DNA from: Microbacterium sp.
GTDB taxonomy: Bacteria; Actinomycetota; Actinomycetes; Actinomycetales; Microbacteriaceae
Direction: 5' to 3'
Assembly (NCBI RefSeq): GCF_017305435.1
Contig: NZ_JAFKIP010000002.1
Location: 434,001-498,000, forward strand
DNA length: 64,000 nt
Part shown: piece after piece, positions 34,701 to 44,296 of the stretch
How positions within the stretch are numbered: the first letter of the stretch is position 1
Layout: each line of letters opens with the position of its first letter
Position numbers and translations under genes: made by a program
The notes under the pieces: model-generated
What the model was told of the DNA's origin: nothing
Database searches by the model: none
The model's input: only the letters and a program-made list of their open reading frames with translations

Positions 34701-35263
34701 AACAGCGGCACGCGTTCCTCACGGAGCAGCTCGCCGACCTCGTCCAGACGCGCAAGGACCTGGAGACGATCATCGGCGAACTCGATGAGCGGATGCAGAC
34801 GATCTTCCTCGCCGCTTTCGAAGACACGCGGATCGCGTTCGGCGAGGTGTTCCCCATCCTCTTCCCGGGCGGGTCGGGAAGCATCTCGCTCACCGACCCC
34901 GACAACCCGCTCACGACCGGTATCGAGGTCGCGGTGAGGCCGGTCGGCAAGAAGATCGAGCGGCTCTCGCTGCTGTCCGGCGGCGAGCGCTCGCTCGCGG
35001 CGGTCGCGCTGCTGACCGCGATCTTCAAGGCGAGGCCCAGCCCGTTCTACATCCTCGACGAGGTCGAGGCGGCACTCGACGACGCGAATCTCGGCCGCCT
35101 GCTGGGGGTGTTCGAGCAGCTGCGCGCGTCGAGTCAGCTCATCGTCATCACGCACCAGAAGCGGACGATGGAGATCGCCGACGCGCTCTACGGCGTCTCG
35201 ATGCGTCAGGACGGCGTGTCGGCGGTCGTCGGCCAGCGCGTGCGGGAAGCCGCCGCGAGCTGA
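31751..35263 (+). CDS. smc: chromosome segregation protein SMC
   Basis: 1170 aa. N-terminal ATPase half with GPNGSGKSNVVDALAWVMG, long coiled coil, hinge at about 510-640 (GVRGLVGDAV ... GAGGDGGG-like Gly motifs), second coiled coil, then signature LSGGERSLAAVALL (about 1073) and Walker B FYILDEVEAALD (about 1098). Loop-extruding ATPase that aligns chromosome arms. GCGGAGG precedes the ATG. scpA/scpB are not in this window. ftsY follows after one lipoprotein gene. Confidence 0.97.
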   Translation: MHLKSLTLKGFKSFAQPTTFALEPGVTCIVGPNGSGKSNVVDALAWVMGEQGAKTLRGGKMEDVIFAGTSTRGPLGRAEVQLTIDNGDGALPIAYSEVTISRTLFRNGTSEYAINGASCRLLDVQELLSDSGLGREMHVIVGQGRLDSVLQASPEDRRGFIEEAAGILKHRRRKEKTLRKLDAMQANLTRLSDLAGELRRQLKPLGKQAEIAREAATIAAVVRDAKARLYAADLVSLRTQLADHARGEQERHAERLVLQDQADQVKLRIDAVEAQQRSEAVDAARGVAFALERVQERLRSLYSLAGQRLALLEDDGTLALEVATVSQATIDEARAEIDEIAAGLGDAQDAAAAAGRDVIRARAELDALDADIAAQSALVSEHDMRITKLRGAADAAGSRLDAVRAAVDRAEKALDAALARRAETEEALAGVDPDLAPEGSAGEHAAEYERAQRTAAAAEAEVTGLRDRLHAAERELESLTAQSAALGRALDVRNAAAALIERGGRGVRGLVGDAVKVTPGYEAAISAALGVLAEGVLVDDVEAALALARIATEDDLGRVDIAIADAHSSIAIVPALEGVTPAQDVITAPEGVRGILARTLIVDDLDAAHAAAARLAGGDGGGAVTIVTRAGEIVTEYTIRAGSGGGRSRLELSAERDAAMARLTEIRVVADSLREALAEAQQAWEDSRRHTRESLQRLRDHDAALAAHTEQLNRATVRHEAAVAECERLATGLAQVQATVADAEKAARAASEALTVAQEAPRPILDASAREGLLAALDATRDAEMRARLDVETLKERVRAGEARVDQLSRQRERERAAAEEAARRAVIRRAQREIAAEVTDTLPPLLDSVDRSVTQARVELQLAERERTELTTELTALRAQDAEVRERLARLTESVHGLELQMHEKRLHVTSLLERVASELALDENILISEYGPDQLVPGGREEDEPLPFEAATQRRRLQEAERKLGQLGRVNPLALEEYAALEQRHAFLTEQLADLVQTRKDLETIIGELDERMQTIFLAAFEDTRIAFGEVFPILFPGGSGSISLTDPDNPLTTGIEVAVRPVGKKIERLSLLSGGERSLAAVALLTAIFKARPSPFYILDEVEAALDDANLGRLLGVFEQLRASSQLIVITHQKRTMEIADALYGVSMRQDGVSAVVGQRVREAAAS

Positions 35264-35286
35264 CGCGACGCGGTACCGTGGCGAGC

Positions 35287-35946
35287 ATGACGCAAGCGAT
35301 GGTGCGGGCGATGGGCGCGGGGTTGATTCTGCTGTGCGCGATGGCTACGACGGGATGCCTCGCCGCGCAGATCCCGACGAGCGCGCCGCCGCCCACCGCC
35401 ACGTCGTCGCCCGTGCCCGTGCCGAGCGAAGGGCCCGGCTGGGTCGGGGGAGACCTCACTTACGCCGCGGGCTCGGATCTCGACCCCGCGACGTACATCG
35501 AATGGGCCGACGGTATGGCGATGTCCGATGCGTACGAGGTCGACAGCCCCGACGACGGGAACGGGCACTGGTCCCACACGCACATCGCGACGGGGTGCGT
35601 CGCGAGCTTCTGGCAGGGCACACTCGCCGACTACGACCTGACCGGCGGTGATCAGAGCCTCTCCGACCAGGTCCTCGCGCACGATTTCCAGGAGGAGACG
35701 GCCAAGATCTCCGCCGCCGCGGGCGATGTCGACATCGCGATCACGAGTGGGTCGGTCGTCCAGATGCGTGCCGTGACGGGTCAGAACGAACAGGGGACGA
35801 CCTACGTCGTCCTCGCGCGCGGCTTCTCGACGCTCAGCGCCGCACTCTACTTCAGTCTCGACTGCCCGACCGGGCAGGATGCCGTCGACGTCTTCGACGA
35901 GGTCCGGAACGACTTCTCCGTCTACATCACGCCCGCGGCCGGCTGA
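35287..35946 (+). CDS. putative lipoprotein, 219 aa
   Basis: ATG 35287 lies 7 nt after TACCGT (leaderless-like). Signal peptide with lipobox TTGC (MATTGC), then a Pro/Thr/Ser-rich linker and a globular acidic domain with two Cys (about 105 and 200) that could form a disulfide. No family recognised. It is inserted between smc and ftsY, which are usually adjacent. Confidence 0.75.
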   Translation: MTQAMVRAMGAGLILLCAMATTGCLAAQIPTSAPPPTATSSPVPVPSEGPGWVGGDLTYAAGSDLDPATYIEWADGMAMSDAYEVDSPDDGNGHWSHTHIATGCVASFWQGTLADYDLTGGDQSLSDQVLAHDFQEETAKISAAAGDVDIAITSGSVVQMRAVTGQNEQGTTYVVLARGFSTLSAALYFSLDCPTGQDAVDVFDEVRNDFSVYITPAAG

Positions 35947-35983
35947 CGCCGAGCCCCGTCCGCAGGGACCCTAGGCTAGAGGC

Positions 35984-36856
35984 ATGGCGGAGAACTCCTG
36001 GTCGCTCGGTCGCGCGCTGCGCGGCATGTTCGTCAAACCCACGATCGACGAGACGACGTGGGACGATCTCGAGACGGCCCTGCTGACGGCGGACTTCGGC
36101 CCCGACATCACCGAGCGCATCGTCGACGAGCTGCGCGAGAAGGTCGACCGCTACCGCACGACCGATCCGCGCGACCTGCAGCGCATGCTCAAGGAGACGC
36201 TGGAGGAGCACTTCGCGAAGTTCGACACGACGCTGCGTCTGACCGAGCGCCCCGCCGTCGTCCTGGTGGTCGGCGTCAACGGGGTCGGCAAGACGACGAC
36301 CATCGGCAAGTTCGCGAAGTTCCTGCAGCGCTACGGCCGCTCCGTGGTCGTCGGGGCCGCTGACACGTTCCGCGCGGCCGCCGTCGACCAGCTCGCGACG
36401 TGGGCCGAGCGCGGTGGAGCGACGATCGTGCGCCCGCAGCACGAGGGTCAGGACCCGGCATCCGTCGCGTATCAGACGATCGACTACGCGAAGGCCAACG
36501 GCACCGAGATCGTTCTCGTCGACACGGCGGGGCGCCTGCACACCAAGGGCGGCCTCATGGACGAGCTCACCAAGATCCGCCGCGTCATCGAGAAGCAGGC
36601 GCCCATCAGCGAGGTGCTGCTGGTGCTGGATGCCACGACCGGCCAGAACGGCGTCATGCAGGCCGAGGCGTTCCTCGAGCACGCCGGCGTCACGGGACTC
36701 GTCCTCACGAAGCTCGACGGATCCGCGAAGGGCGGCTTCGTCCTCGCGGTGCAGGAACGCACCGGCATCCCGGTGAAGCTCCTCGGCCAGGGGGAAGGCA
36801 TCGGTGACCTCACCGGGTTCACGCCGCACGTCTTCGCCGCTGCGCTGGTGGACTGA
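35984..36856 (+). CDS. ftsY: signal recognition particle receptor FtsY
   Basis: 290 aa. N domain (1-85) and G domain with GVNGVGKTTTIGK (about 96), DTAGRL and TKLDGSAKGG. GTPase that receives ribosome-SRP complexes at the membrane. The acidic A domain of E. coli FtsY is absent; the protein begins directly with a short basic/hydrophobic segment (SLGRALRGMF). TAGGCT lies 6 nt before the ATG. Confidence 0.96.
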   Translation: MAENSWSLGRALRGMFVKPTIDETTWDDLETALLTADFGPDITERIVDELREKVDRYRTTDPRDLQRMLKETLEEHFAKFDTTLRLTERPAVVLVVGVNGVGKTTTIGKFAKFLQRYGRSVVVGAADTFRAAAVDQLATWAERGGATIVRPQHEGQDPASVAYQTIDYAKANGTEIVLVDTAGRLHTKGGLMDELTKIRRVIEKQAPISEVLLVLDATTGQNGVMQAEAFLEHAGVTGLVLTKLDGSAKGGFVLAVQERTGIPVKLLGQGEGIGDLTGFTPHVFAAALVD

Positions 36857-36906
36857 TACACGCGGCGCAGGTGGACTGAGCGCCCTGACGGTGGTTGCAT
36901 AGGGAC

Positions 36907-37407
36907 ATGGCGATCGAGCACGACTACTTCGGACTGTTGGAGTCCGGTCCCGACGGGTCGATCTTCTGGTCCGAGACCGTCGACTTCGCGGATCAGCGCG
37001 TCACGGTGGATCTGACCGCACCGGATCAGGACGACGTCTCGCAGGACGCGCTCGATGTCGCCGCCGCGATGATCTCCTCGCTCGAGGACATCGACATCGC
37101 CGCGCGGAACGCCATGATCTCCGAACTGGACGATCGCACGAGTGAGGTCACCGAGTACCTGCTGCAGCAGCAGGAGGCGTTCGGTGAGAACCTCGAGGAT
37201 GTCCTCGTCGACATCTCCGGGGACGTGCAGATCGACATCATCCGCTCCCTGCAGCTGGTCAGCATGACGATCCTCGCCGACGAGCACGGGGGGACGGATC
37301 CCTTCGCCGTGCTGGAGTACGCGCTCGACGCCGATGCGACCGACGACGTCCTCCTCGTGCATCTGACGAGCGACGGTACGGTGCAGTCCGTCACCAGCGC
37401 CGACTGA
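36907..37407 (+). CDS. DUF2004-like acidic protein
   Basis: 166 aa, strongly acidic, soluble, no signal peptide. Starts MAIEHDYFGLLESGPDGSIFWSE; it resembles proteins annotated DUF2004 in Microbacteriaceae. No catalytic motif is visible. Follows ftsY by 50 bp. Function unknown. Confidence 0.65.
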   Translation: MAIEHDYFGLLESGPDGSIFWSETVDFADQRVTVDLTAPDQDDVSQDALDVAAAMISSLEDIDIAARNAMISELDDRTSEVTEYLLQQQEAFGENLEDVLVDISGDVQIDIIRSLQLVSMTILADEHGGTDPFAVLEYALDADATDDVLLVHLTSDGTVQSVTSAD

Positions 37408-37420
37408 CGCTCCCTTTCCG

Positions 37421-37462
37421 GTGATCGAGTGCCGCGCCGGAGGCGCGGTGCATCGAGATCAC
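37421..37462. terminator. hairpin between convergent genes at 37.4 kb
   Basis: GTGATC...GATCAC outer arms and CCGCGCC/GGCGCGG (37432-37438 with 37442-37448) inner stem around GGA. It overlaps the lipA stop codon on the other strand. Confidence 0.55.
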
Positions 37463-38475
37463 ACGGCCTGCGCGAACTCGGCGTCGCGGGCGAGGTGCGA
37501 CAGGTGCGCGGGGATCGGGCGCCCCTTCGACACCATCGACTGCGCCCAGAGTCGCCCGGCCCGGTACGACGAGCGGACGAGCGGACCGGCGAGCACACCG
37601 AGGAATCCGATGCGCTCGGCCTCGTCCTTGAACTCCACGAACTCCTGCGGCTTGACCCAGCGCGCGACGGGCAGATGCCGTGGGGAGGGGCGCAGATACT
37701 GCGTGATCGTGATGATGTCGGTGCCGGCGTCGTGCAGGTCGCGCAGGGCCTGGACGACCTCCTCCGGCTCCTCGCCCATTCCGAGGATGAGGTTCGACTT
37801 CGTGATGAGTCCCGCCGCGCGCGCCTGGGTGAGGACGTCGAGCGACCGCTCGTATCGGAAGGCCGGGCGGATGCGCTTGAAGATCCGCGGGACCGTCTCG
37901 ACGTTGTGTGCGAAGACCTCGGGGCGCGCGTCGAACACCTCGTTCAGCAGGTGCGGCTCGCCGTTGAAGTCCGTCGCGAGGAGCTCGACGCCCGTGCCGG
38001 GGTTGACGGTGTGGATCTGGCGGATCGTCTCAGCGTTGAGCCACGCGCCGCCGTCGGGGAGATCGTCGCGCGCGACGCATGTCACGGTCGCGTAGCGCAG
38101 CTGCATGCGCCGGACGCTGTCGGCGACGCGGCGGGGCTCGTCGGTGTCGTAGTCGGCGGGCTTTCCGGTGTCGATCTGGCAGAAGTCGCAGCGCCGCGTG
38201 CACTGCGATCCGCCGATGAGGAAGGTCGCCTCCCGGTCCTCCCAGCATTCGTAGATGTTGGGGCAGCCCGCTTCCTGGCAGACCGTGTGCAGCTGCTCGC
38301 CCTTCACGAGCGCCTGCAGGGCTTGGTACTCCGGCCCCATCTTCGCCTTCGTCCGGATCCATTCGGGCTTGCGCTCGATCGGCGTCTGCGCGTTGCGGAC
38401 CTCCAGACGCAGGAGCTTGCGTCCACCGGTCTCGACCGAGGGTGCGGATGCCGCGCCCGTGCCGCACGCGCTCAT
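37459..38475 (-). CDS. lipA: lipoyl synthase
   Basis: 338 aa radical-SAM enzyme inserting sulfur into octanoyl groups of lipoyl domains. Radical-[11 protein letters not shown] and the auxiliary cluster Cys set ([12 protein letters not shown]) are present; the C-terminal RSSY Ser serves as the last ligand. ATG 38475 overlaps the lipB stop in ATGA, so translation is coupled. Confidence 0.96.
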   Translation of the reverse strand: MSACGTGAASAPSVETGGRKLLRLEVRNAQTPIERKPEWIRTKAKMGPEYQALQALVKGEQLHTVCQEAGCPNIYECWEDREATFLIGGSQCTRRCDFCQIDTGKPADYDTDEPRRVADSVRRMQLRYATVTCVARDDLPDGGAWLNAETIRQIHTVNPGTGVELLATDFNGEPHLLNEVFDARPEVFAHNVETVPRIFKRIRPAFRYERSLDVLTQARAAGLITKSNLILGMGEEPEEVVQALRDLHDAGTDIITITQYLRPSPRHLPVARWVKPQEFVEFKDEAERIGFLGVLAGPLVRSSYRAGRLWAQSMVSKGRPIPAHLSHLARDAEFAQAV

Positions 38476-39116
38476 GCGGCCACCTCCGTGGAGGAGAACG
38501 ACATCTGGAAGGCGGCGACCACGGCATCCATGATGTCTGCGGGGCGCACGTCGCGGCCGAGGACCTCGCTCATCGTCGTGACGCCCGCGTCGGAGATCCC
38601 GCACGGGATGATCTGCGAGAACGGCAGGAGCGAGTTGTCGCAGTTGAGCGCGAAGCCGTGCATCGTGACGCCGCGCTGGACGCGCACCCCGATCGCGGCG
38701 ATCTTGTCCTCCGACAGCGGGCGGCGCACCCAGACGCCGCTCCTGCCGTCGACGCGGTATCCCTCGATGCCGAATCCTCTGAGCACGTCGATGAGGATGC
38801 CCTCGAGCCGGCGCACGTGCGCCACGACGTCGACCGGCTCGTGCAGGCGCACGATCGGGTAGCCGACGAGCTGACCGGGGCCGTGCCAGGTGATCTTCCC
38901 GCCGCGGTCGACGTCGATCACCGGAGTGCCGTCGGTCGGCCGCTCGTGCCGAGCCGTGCGTGCGCCGGCGGTGAACACGGGCTCGTGCTCGAGCAGCAGC
39001 AGCGTGTCGGGCCGGGTGCCCGCGACGACGTCCGCGTGGATCTCACGCTGTCGTGCCCACGCATCGGGGTAAGGGATGAAGGCGGGGGCGAGTCCCACGG
39101 TCTGGACGTCGAGCAT
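38472..39116 (-). CDS. lipB: octanoyltransferase
   Basis: 214 aa. Moves octanoyl from acyl carrier protein to lipoyl domains. [17 protein letters not shown] and the catalytic Cys/Lys pair (IPCGI with Lys in [13 protein letters not shown]) are clear. ATG 39116 has GAAGGAG upstream; ATG 39131 in frame is possible but has no such site. Confidence 0.95.
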   Translation of the reverse strand: MLDVQTVGLAPAFIPYPDAWARQREIHADVVAGTRPDTLLLLEHEPVFTAGARTARHERPTDGTPVIDVDRGGKITWHGPGQLVGYPIVRLHEPVDVVAHVRRLEGILIDVLRGFGIEGYRVDGRSGVWVRRPLSEDKIAAIGVRVQRGVTMHGFALNCDNSLLPFSQIIPCGISDAGVTTMSEVLGRDVRPADIMDAVVAAFQMSFSSTEVAA

Positions 39117-39288
39117 GACGCTCCTTCTCATCGGTTTGTGTACCGCGTCCAACAATAGCTTCCCTCGGGCGCGTCGTCTCCGCGGCTCGAGTCGCTCGAA
39201 AAGCAGGGCGAAACGTCAATCGCGGGGAGATACGCCCACGTCGCGTCCGAGCGGGCCTGCTTTTCACACACCGGGCTACGCTGACGGG

Positions 39289-39831
39289 ATGAGCACCGGC
39301 CGCCCACGCGCGACGTCTCGCGAGACGATCGCCGAGGCCGCGTGCGAGCTGTTCCTCGAACGCGGCTACGTCGACACGACGGTCGCGGAGATCACCCGGC
39401 GCGCGGGAGTGAGTCGCTCCAGCTTCTTCAACTACTTCGGCTCCAAGGCCGACGTGCTGTGGGGCGGGTTCGACGAGCGGCTGGATGCCGCGGTCGCTGC
39501 ACTCGGCGCGGCTGCGCCGGTGCGAACCGCCCTGCAGGGCCTCGTGGCGGGTTTCGCGCCGGACAGCCTCGCACTCGCGATTACGAACGCCGAGGCGATG
39601 GGGATCGCGGGCGATCTCGACGACGAGCGCGCGCTCCGCACCGGCCGGCTCGCCCGGGCCGCCTCGGATCGGCTCCTCGCTGAGGGGGCTCTGCGTCTGG
39701 AGGCCGATGTCCGCGCCGGCGCCGCGGCCTCCGCCGTGCTCGCCGCGGTGTGGTCCTGGGCGTCCGGACCTGGCCGCCGCGACCTTTGCGAGGTCCTCGA
39801 CGAGGCCCTCGCCGCGGCATCCGTCGCCTGA
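39289..39831 (+). CDS. TetR-family transcriptional regulator
   Basis: 180 aa. N-terminal helix-turn-helix (about 12-58; TTVAEITRRAGVSRSSFFNYFGSKADVL) and an Ala-rich ligand-binding half. TACGCT lies 6 nt before the ATG. It stands alone between divergent lipB and ffh; no obvious transporter or enzyme target is adjacent, so its regulon is unknown. Confidence 0.88.
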   Translation: MSTGRPRATSRETIAEAACELFLERGYVDTTVAEITRRAGVSRSSFFNYFGSKADVLWGGFDERLDAAVAALGAAAPVRTALQGLVAGFAPDSLALAITNAEAMGIAGDLDDERALRTGRLARAASDRLLAEGALRLEADVRAGAAASAVLAAVWSWASGPGRRDLCEVLDEALAAASVA

Positions 39832-39919
39832 CGTGGCCAGGCCGAGCGACGGCGCCACCTTCCTGCAGCGCTTCGCGGTGTGCCGGGCAGGGAAGGTGCG
39901 CCGGTAGAATCGAGCCATC

Positions 39920-41473
39920 ATGGCGACTTTCGGCACTCTCTCCGACCGGCTCACTGAGACCTTCCGCAACCTCCGGACGAAGGGCAAGCTGACGCCCGCG
40001 GACGTCGACGGCACGGTCCGCGAGATCCGTCGGGCGCTCCTGGATGCCGACGTCGCGCTCGTCGTCGTCAAGGAGTTCACCGCCAAGGTGCGCGAGCGCG
40101 CCCTCGGCGACGAGGTCAATCGCGCCCTCAATCCCGCCCAGCAGGTCGTCCAGATCGTCAACGAGGAGCTCGTCGCGATCCTCGGCGGCGAGCAGCGCCG
40201 GCTGCAGTTCGCCAAGACCGCGCCGACGGTGATCATGCTCGCGGGCCTCCAGGGATCCGGAAAGACCACGTTCGCCGGCAAGCTCGCCAAGCAGCTCGAG
40301 AAGGACGGCCACACGCCGCTGCTCGTCGCCGCCGACCTCCAGCGCCCCAATGCCGTGAACCAGCTCCAGGTCGTCGCGCAGCAGGCGGGCGCCGCCGTCT
40401 ACGCGCCCGAGCCCGGAAACGGCGTCGGCGACCCCGTGAAAGTCGCGAAGGACGGCGTCGAGACCGCACGCCGCCAGCAGCACGACGTCGTCATCATTGA
40501 CACCGCCGGCCGCCTCGGCGTCGACGCCGAACTCATGAAGCAGGCCGCCGACATCCGCAAGGCCACGGACCCCGACGAGGTGCTCTTCGTCATCGACGCG
40601 ATGATCGGTCAGGATGCCGTCAACACCGCGAAGGCATTCCAGGACGGCGTCGACTTCACCGGCGTCGTGCTCTCCAAACTCGACGGCGACGCCCGCGGCG
40701 GTGCGGCGCTGTCCGTGGCATCCGTCACGGGCCGCCCCATCATCTTCGCGTCGACGGGTGAAGGTCTCGACGACCTCGAAGCGTTCCATCCCGACCGCAT
40801 GGCGAGCCGCATCCTCGACCTCGGCGACATCCTCACCCTCATCGAGCAGGCCCAGCAGGCCTTCGACGAGGAGGAGGCCCGCAAGGTCGCGGAGAAGCTC
40901 GCGACCGAGTCCTTCACGCTCGAGGACTTCCTCGACCAGCTGCAGCAGATGAAGAAGATGGGCTCGATGAAGAAGATGCTCGGGATGCTCCCGGGCATGG
41001 GCCAGATGAAGCAGCAGCTCGATCAGTTCGACGACCGCGAGATCGACCGCACCGAAGCCATCATCCGCTCGATGACGCCGGGGGAGCGCCGGAACCCCAA
41101 GGTCCTCAACGGCTCGCGCCGCCTCCGTATCGCCCGCGGATCGGGGATGACGGTCACCGACGTCAACCAGCTCGTGCAGCGCTTCGAGCAGGCGGCGAAG
41201 ATGATGAAGACCGTCGCCCGCGGCGGTGTGCCCTCGATCCCGGGCATGGGTTCGCTCGGCGGCAAGCCCGGCGCGTCCGCCAAGCGCGGCAACAAGCAGA
41301 AGGCCAAGTCGGGTTCCCGGTCGGGCAACCCCGCCAAGCGCGCCGCAGAGAACGCGGGCATCGCCGCAGCGCCCGCGGCGCCGACCGGATCGGGATTCGG
41401 CCTCGGCGGTAGCGGCGCGCAGCCGAGCGAGGCCGACCTCGCCGAGATCCAGAAGCTCTTCGGCAAGGGCTGA
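39920..41473 (+). CDS. ffh: signal recognition particle protein Ffh
   Basis: 517 aa. NG GTPase domain with GLQGSGKTTFAGK (about 108), DTAGRLGVDAEL and TKLDGDARGG replaced as SKLDGDARGG, then the Met-rich M domain (about 330-450) that binds signal peptides and 4.5S RNA. A Gly/Lys/Ala-rich C-terminal tail follows. TAGAAT lies 9 nt before the ATG. Confidence 0.97.
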   Translation: MATFGTLSDRLTETFRNLRTKGKLTPADVDGTVREIRRALLDADVALVVVKEFTAKVRERALGDEVNRALNPAQQVVQIVNEELVAILGGEQRRLQFAKTAPTVIMLAGLQGSGKTTFAGKLAKQLEKDGHTPLLVAADLQRPNAVNQLQVVAQQAGAAVYAPEPGNGVGDPVKVAKDGVETARRQQHDVVIIDTAGRLGVDAELMKQAADIRKATDPDEVLFVIDAMIGQDAVNTAKAFQDGVDFTGVVLSKLDGDARGGAALSVASVTGRPIIFASTGEGLDDLEAFHPDRMASRILDLGDILTLIEQAQQAFDEEEARKVAEKLATESFTLEDFLDQLQQMKKMGSMKKMLGMLPGMGQMKQQLDQFDDREIDRTEAIIRSMTPGERRNPKVLNGSRRLRIARGSGMTVTDVNQLVQRFEQAAKMMKTVARGGVPSIPGMGSLGGKPGASAKRGNKQKAKSGSRSGNPAKRAAENAGIAAAPAAPTGSGFGLGGSGAQPSEADLAEIQKLFGKG

Positions 41474-41494
41474 GCGTCGCGAGTGCGGCGCGCG

Positions 41495-42226
41495 TCAGAG
41501 AATGACGCCGGCGCTCCCGAGGGCCGCCGCGACGGCCTCGCTGAGGACCTGCTGGCCCTCGGCATTGGGGTGCTCCCCGTCCCACTGGAGCAGTTCGGGG
41601 CGGTCGCGAAGGGGCTGTCCGATCGAGACGAAGACCCCGCCGTCGGCCTCGACCGCGTCCTGAAGGGCGACGGAGGACCAGCCGACCTCCTCCGGCTCGA
41701 CCTCGTCGAGATGCCACAGGGTGCCGATGCCGACGATCTGCGCGCTCGGCAGCGCCGCGTGCAGCCGGTCGATCGCGGATGCCGTGGCGTCGGTGATCTC
41801 GCCTTCGTCGGCATCCAGGTCGTTGTCCGAGGACTGCACGATGACGAGGTCGGGCGACAGTGCGATGGCGTCGTCGACGAGACCGTCGAAGTCGGTGCCG
41901 CAGTCTCCGACGGCGAGGAATCCGGCGCCGCTGCACCCGAGGTTCACGATGTCGGCGCCGGTCGAGGATGCCAGGAGCGCCGGCCAGGCGTCATCCTGGT
42001 CGAGTCCGAGCCCGGCCATGATCGAGTCGCCGATCGTGACGACGAGCCCCGGGCGCTCGGTGCCGGTCGCCGTGCTCGCCCCGGCGGTCACGCCCGAGGC
42101 GGGCGCGGGCGGCGCCGGCTGCGCGGCCGGAACCTCACGCGGAGAGCCGGCCGAGCCGCATGCGGTGAGCAGAACGGCGGCGACGGCGAGGATCGCGGTC
42201 GCGACGGGAACGGCTCGCGTCGACAC
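41495..42226 (-). CDS. SGNH-hydrolase lipoprotein
   Basis: 243 aa. Signal peptide with lipobox LLTAC, a Pro/Ala linker, then SGNH blocks: TIGDSIM (nucleophile Ser), NLGCSGAG (Gly), SSDND (Asn) and DGEHPN (Asp, His). Extracytoplasmic esterase/lipase or deacetylase; substrate unknown. GTG start with TAGGGT 6 nt upstream. Confidence 0.85.
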   Translation of the reverse strand: MSTRAVPVATAILAVAAVLLTACGSAGSPREVPAAQPAPPAPASGVTAGASTATGTERPGLVVTIGDSIMAGLGLDQDDAWPALLASSTGADIVNLGCSGAGFLAVGDCGTDFDGLVDDAIALSPDLVIVQSSDNDLDADEGEITDATASAIDRLHAALPSAQIVGIGTLWHLDEVEPEEVGWSSVALQDAVEADGGVFVSIGQPLRDRPELLQWDGEHPNAEGQQVLSEAVAAALGSAGVIL

Positions 42227-42282
42227 GGTGTCACCCTACGGGGTGCGCCCGTGCGATTTCTTTGAGGGCGATCTGCTCGCCG

Positions 42283-43440
42283 TCAGAGTCCGGCGAGCTC
42301 GTCGTGACGCCGCGGTCCCGCGCGGAACTCGCGGATCAGGTGCGCCACGACCTCGCGCAGGTCGCCGTCTGCGGCATCCGCGACGAGCAGTTGCCGAGCT
42401 GAGCTGCCGCCCTGGTCGAGGATGCGCTCGACGAAGGCGAACTCGCGCGCGCAGTGCAGTTCTTCTGCGATGGGGGCGAGGCGCGTGAGCGTCTCCCGCA
42501 AGTGCTCATCGACGGGGCGCTGCGTGCCCTGCGCGTCGACGATGACGCGGGCATCGGTCCCGTACCGTGCGGCGCGCCACTTGTTCTCGCGGACGAACCA
42601 CGGCTGCAGGACGGGCAGCTCGCGTCCGGCGTCCAGCTCGCGGGAGAAGTGCTCGACGAGCACCTGGACGAGAGCCGCGACCGCGGCGAGCTCCGGCAGG
42701 GTCGACATGCCATCGCACGCGCGGACCTCGATCGTGCCCCAGCGAGGCGCCGGCCGGATGTCCCAGCGCACCTCCGTGGCATCCTCCATGACGCCCGTGC
42801 GCGCCATGTCGTCGAGGTACGCCTCGAACTCCGACCACTCCGTGAGGGGCCAGGGGAGGCCGGCGGTCGGCAGCTGCTGGAAGACGAGGGCGCGATTCGA
42901 TGCGTAGCCGGTCCGCTCGCCCGCCCAGAAGGGACTGGATGCCGAGAGCGCCTGCAAGTGCGGAAGGTATGTCGCGAGCGCGCCGATGATGGGGAACACC
43001 TTCGTCACGTCCTCGACGCCGATGTGCACGTGGATGCCCCAGATCATCATGTTGCGCCCCCACCATTGGGTGCGCTCGATGAGCTTGTGGTACCGCGTCT
43101 TGTCGGTGACCTCCTGGTCGTACCACTGTGCGAAGGGGTGGCTGCCGGCGCAGAGGAGTTCGATGCCGAGCGGGTCGGTGACGGTGCGGATCTGCGCGAT
43201 CGCGTCGGCGATGTCGTCGATGACGGCGGCGACGGTGTCGCCGATCCCGCTCGTGACTTCGATCGTGTTCGTCAGCAGCTCGCCCGTGATCGTGTGCCGC
43301 TCGTGGTCCGCTCCGGCGCCGATCGCGGCGAGGACGTCGGGTGCCCGCGGGACGAGATCACCCGTGCGGCCGTCCGCCAGCATGAGCTCCCACTCCACGC
43401 CCACGGAGGAGCGGGCGGATGTCGCGAAGGGCACCGTCAT
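42283..43440 (-). CDS. carboxylate-amine ligase / glutamate-cysteine ligase 2 family (YbdK-like)
   Basis: 385 aa. GCS2 family: [12 protein letters not shown] near the N-terminus, the metal/ATP-site [11 protein letters not shown], and the late [16 protein letters not shown]. coli YbdK shows weak glutamate-cysteine ligase activity; the physiological substrate in mycothiol-making Actinobacteria is uncertain. CAGACT lies 6 nt before the ATG. Confidence 0.88.
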   Translation of the reverse strand: MTVPFATSARSSVGVEWELMLADGRTGDLVPRAPDVLAAIGAGADHERHTITGELLTNTIEVTSGIGDTVAAVIDDIADAIAQIRTVTDPLGIELLCAGSHPFAQWYDQEVTDKTRYHKLIERTQWWGRNMMIWGIHVHIGVEDVTKVFPIIGALATYLPHLQALSASSPFWAGERTGYASNRALVFQQLPTAGLPWPLTEWSEFEAYLDDMARTGVMEDATEVRWDIRPAPRWGTIEVRACDGMSTLPELAAVAALVQVLVEHFSRELDAGRELPVLQPWFVRENKWRAARYGTDARVIVDAQGTQRPVDEHLRETLTRLAPIAEELHCAREFAFVERILDQGGSSARQLLVADAADGDLREVVAHLIREFRAGPRRHDELAGL

Positions 43441-43481
43441 GGCGTCAGTCTGGCACGCCGCGCGGCGCGCGGGCGTCGTGG

Positions 43482-43511
43482 TTCGCGGGACGCGTCACAA
43501 TCTGGCAAAAT
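43482..43511 (+). promoter_or_regulatory. rpsP operon promoter
   Basis: TGGCAAAAT at 43503-43511 (-10) with a weak -35 near 43482; the related TGGCAGAAT precedes rplS. This leaves a 5' leader of about 115 nt before rpsP in which I see no clear conserved structure. Confidence 0.45.
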
Positions 43512-43633
43512 GGACGGTTGGACCGCCTGCTCGACCCTCTATCCAGCGGGGAGGTCCACCGCAGAGCTTCCGCCGGGTGTGCACCCCACGCTCCAGGCGA
43601 CGTTCATCACTTCCAACACCATTCAGGAGAATT

Positions 43634-44059
43634 GTGGCTGTCAAGATCCGTCTCAAGCGCCTCGGCAAGATCCGCGCGCCCTACTACCGCATCGTCGTCG
43701 CCGACTCGCGCACCAAGCGCGACGGCCGCGTCATCGAGGAGATCGGTCAGTACCACCCCACCGAGGAGCCTTCGATCATCAAGGTCGACTCCGAGCGTGC
43801 GCAGTACTGGCTGTCGGTCGGCGCCCAGCCGACCGAGCAGGTCACCGCGCTGCTGAAGCTGACCGGTGACTGGGGCAAGTTCAAGGGCGACAAGAACGCG
43901 GTCTCGACCGTGAAGGTCGCCGGCGAGAAGGAGGAGTTCGTCGCCGACACGGCGAAGAAGTCCGTCATCAAGCCCAAGGTCGAGAAGAAGGTCGAGGAGC
44001 CCGTCGCCGAGGCTCCCGACGCTGACGCCGAGGCCCCCGCGGCCGACGACGCCGAGTAA
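43634..44059 (+). CDS. rpsP: 30S ribosomal protein S16
   Basis: 141 aa, against about 80-90 in many bacteria. The N-terminal 90 residues are S16 ([24 protein letters not shown] would be its opening; GTG start with AGGAGAA). The remaining 50 form a Lys-then-Glu/Ala-rich tail, as is usual in Actinobacteria. Heads rpsP-KH-rimM-trmD. Confidence 0.96.
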   Translation: MAVKIRLKRLGKIRAPYYRIVVADSRTKRDGRVIEEIGQYHPTEEPSIIKVDSERAQYWLSVGAQPTEQVTALLKLTGDWGKFKGDKNAVSTVKVAGEKEEFVADTAKKSVIKPKVEKKVEEPVAEAPDADAEAPAADDAE

Positions 44060-44064
44060 TCGCG

Positions 44065-44295
44065 TTGCTGTCCGCCGCGCTCGAGCACATCGTCAAGGGG
44101 ATCGTCGATCACCCGGACGATGTCGTCATCCGTTCCTCCACGTCGCCCCGCGGCGACGTCCTCGAGGTGCGCGTGCACCCCGACGATCGAGGTCGGGTGA
44201 TCGGGCGCGGCGGCCGCACCGCGAGGGCGTTGCGCACGCTCGTCTCCGCCCTCGCCGACGGCGCCCGTGTGCGCGTCGACGTCGCGGACGACTGA
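44065..44295 (+). CDS. KH-domain RNA-binding protein (KhpA-like)
   Basis: 76 aa, TTG start. Single KH domain with VIGRGGRTARALR (GxxG loop). KhpA proteins bind RNA, often with a KhpB partner, and in other bacteria affect division and gene expression. It lies 5 nt after rpsP and 1 nt before rimM. Confidence 0.9.
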   Translation: MLSAALEHIVKGIVDHPDDVVIRSSTSPRGDVLEVRVHPDDRGRVIGRGGRTARALRTLVSALADGARVRVDVADD

Positions 44296-44296
44296 G

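Noticed and set aside
32942..35155. 737-codon open frame antisense to smc
   Set aside because: Mirror of the SMC coiled-coil coding sequence; no start signal and no recognisable domain.
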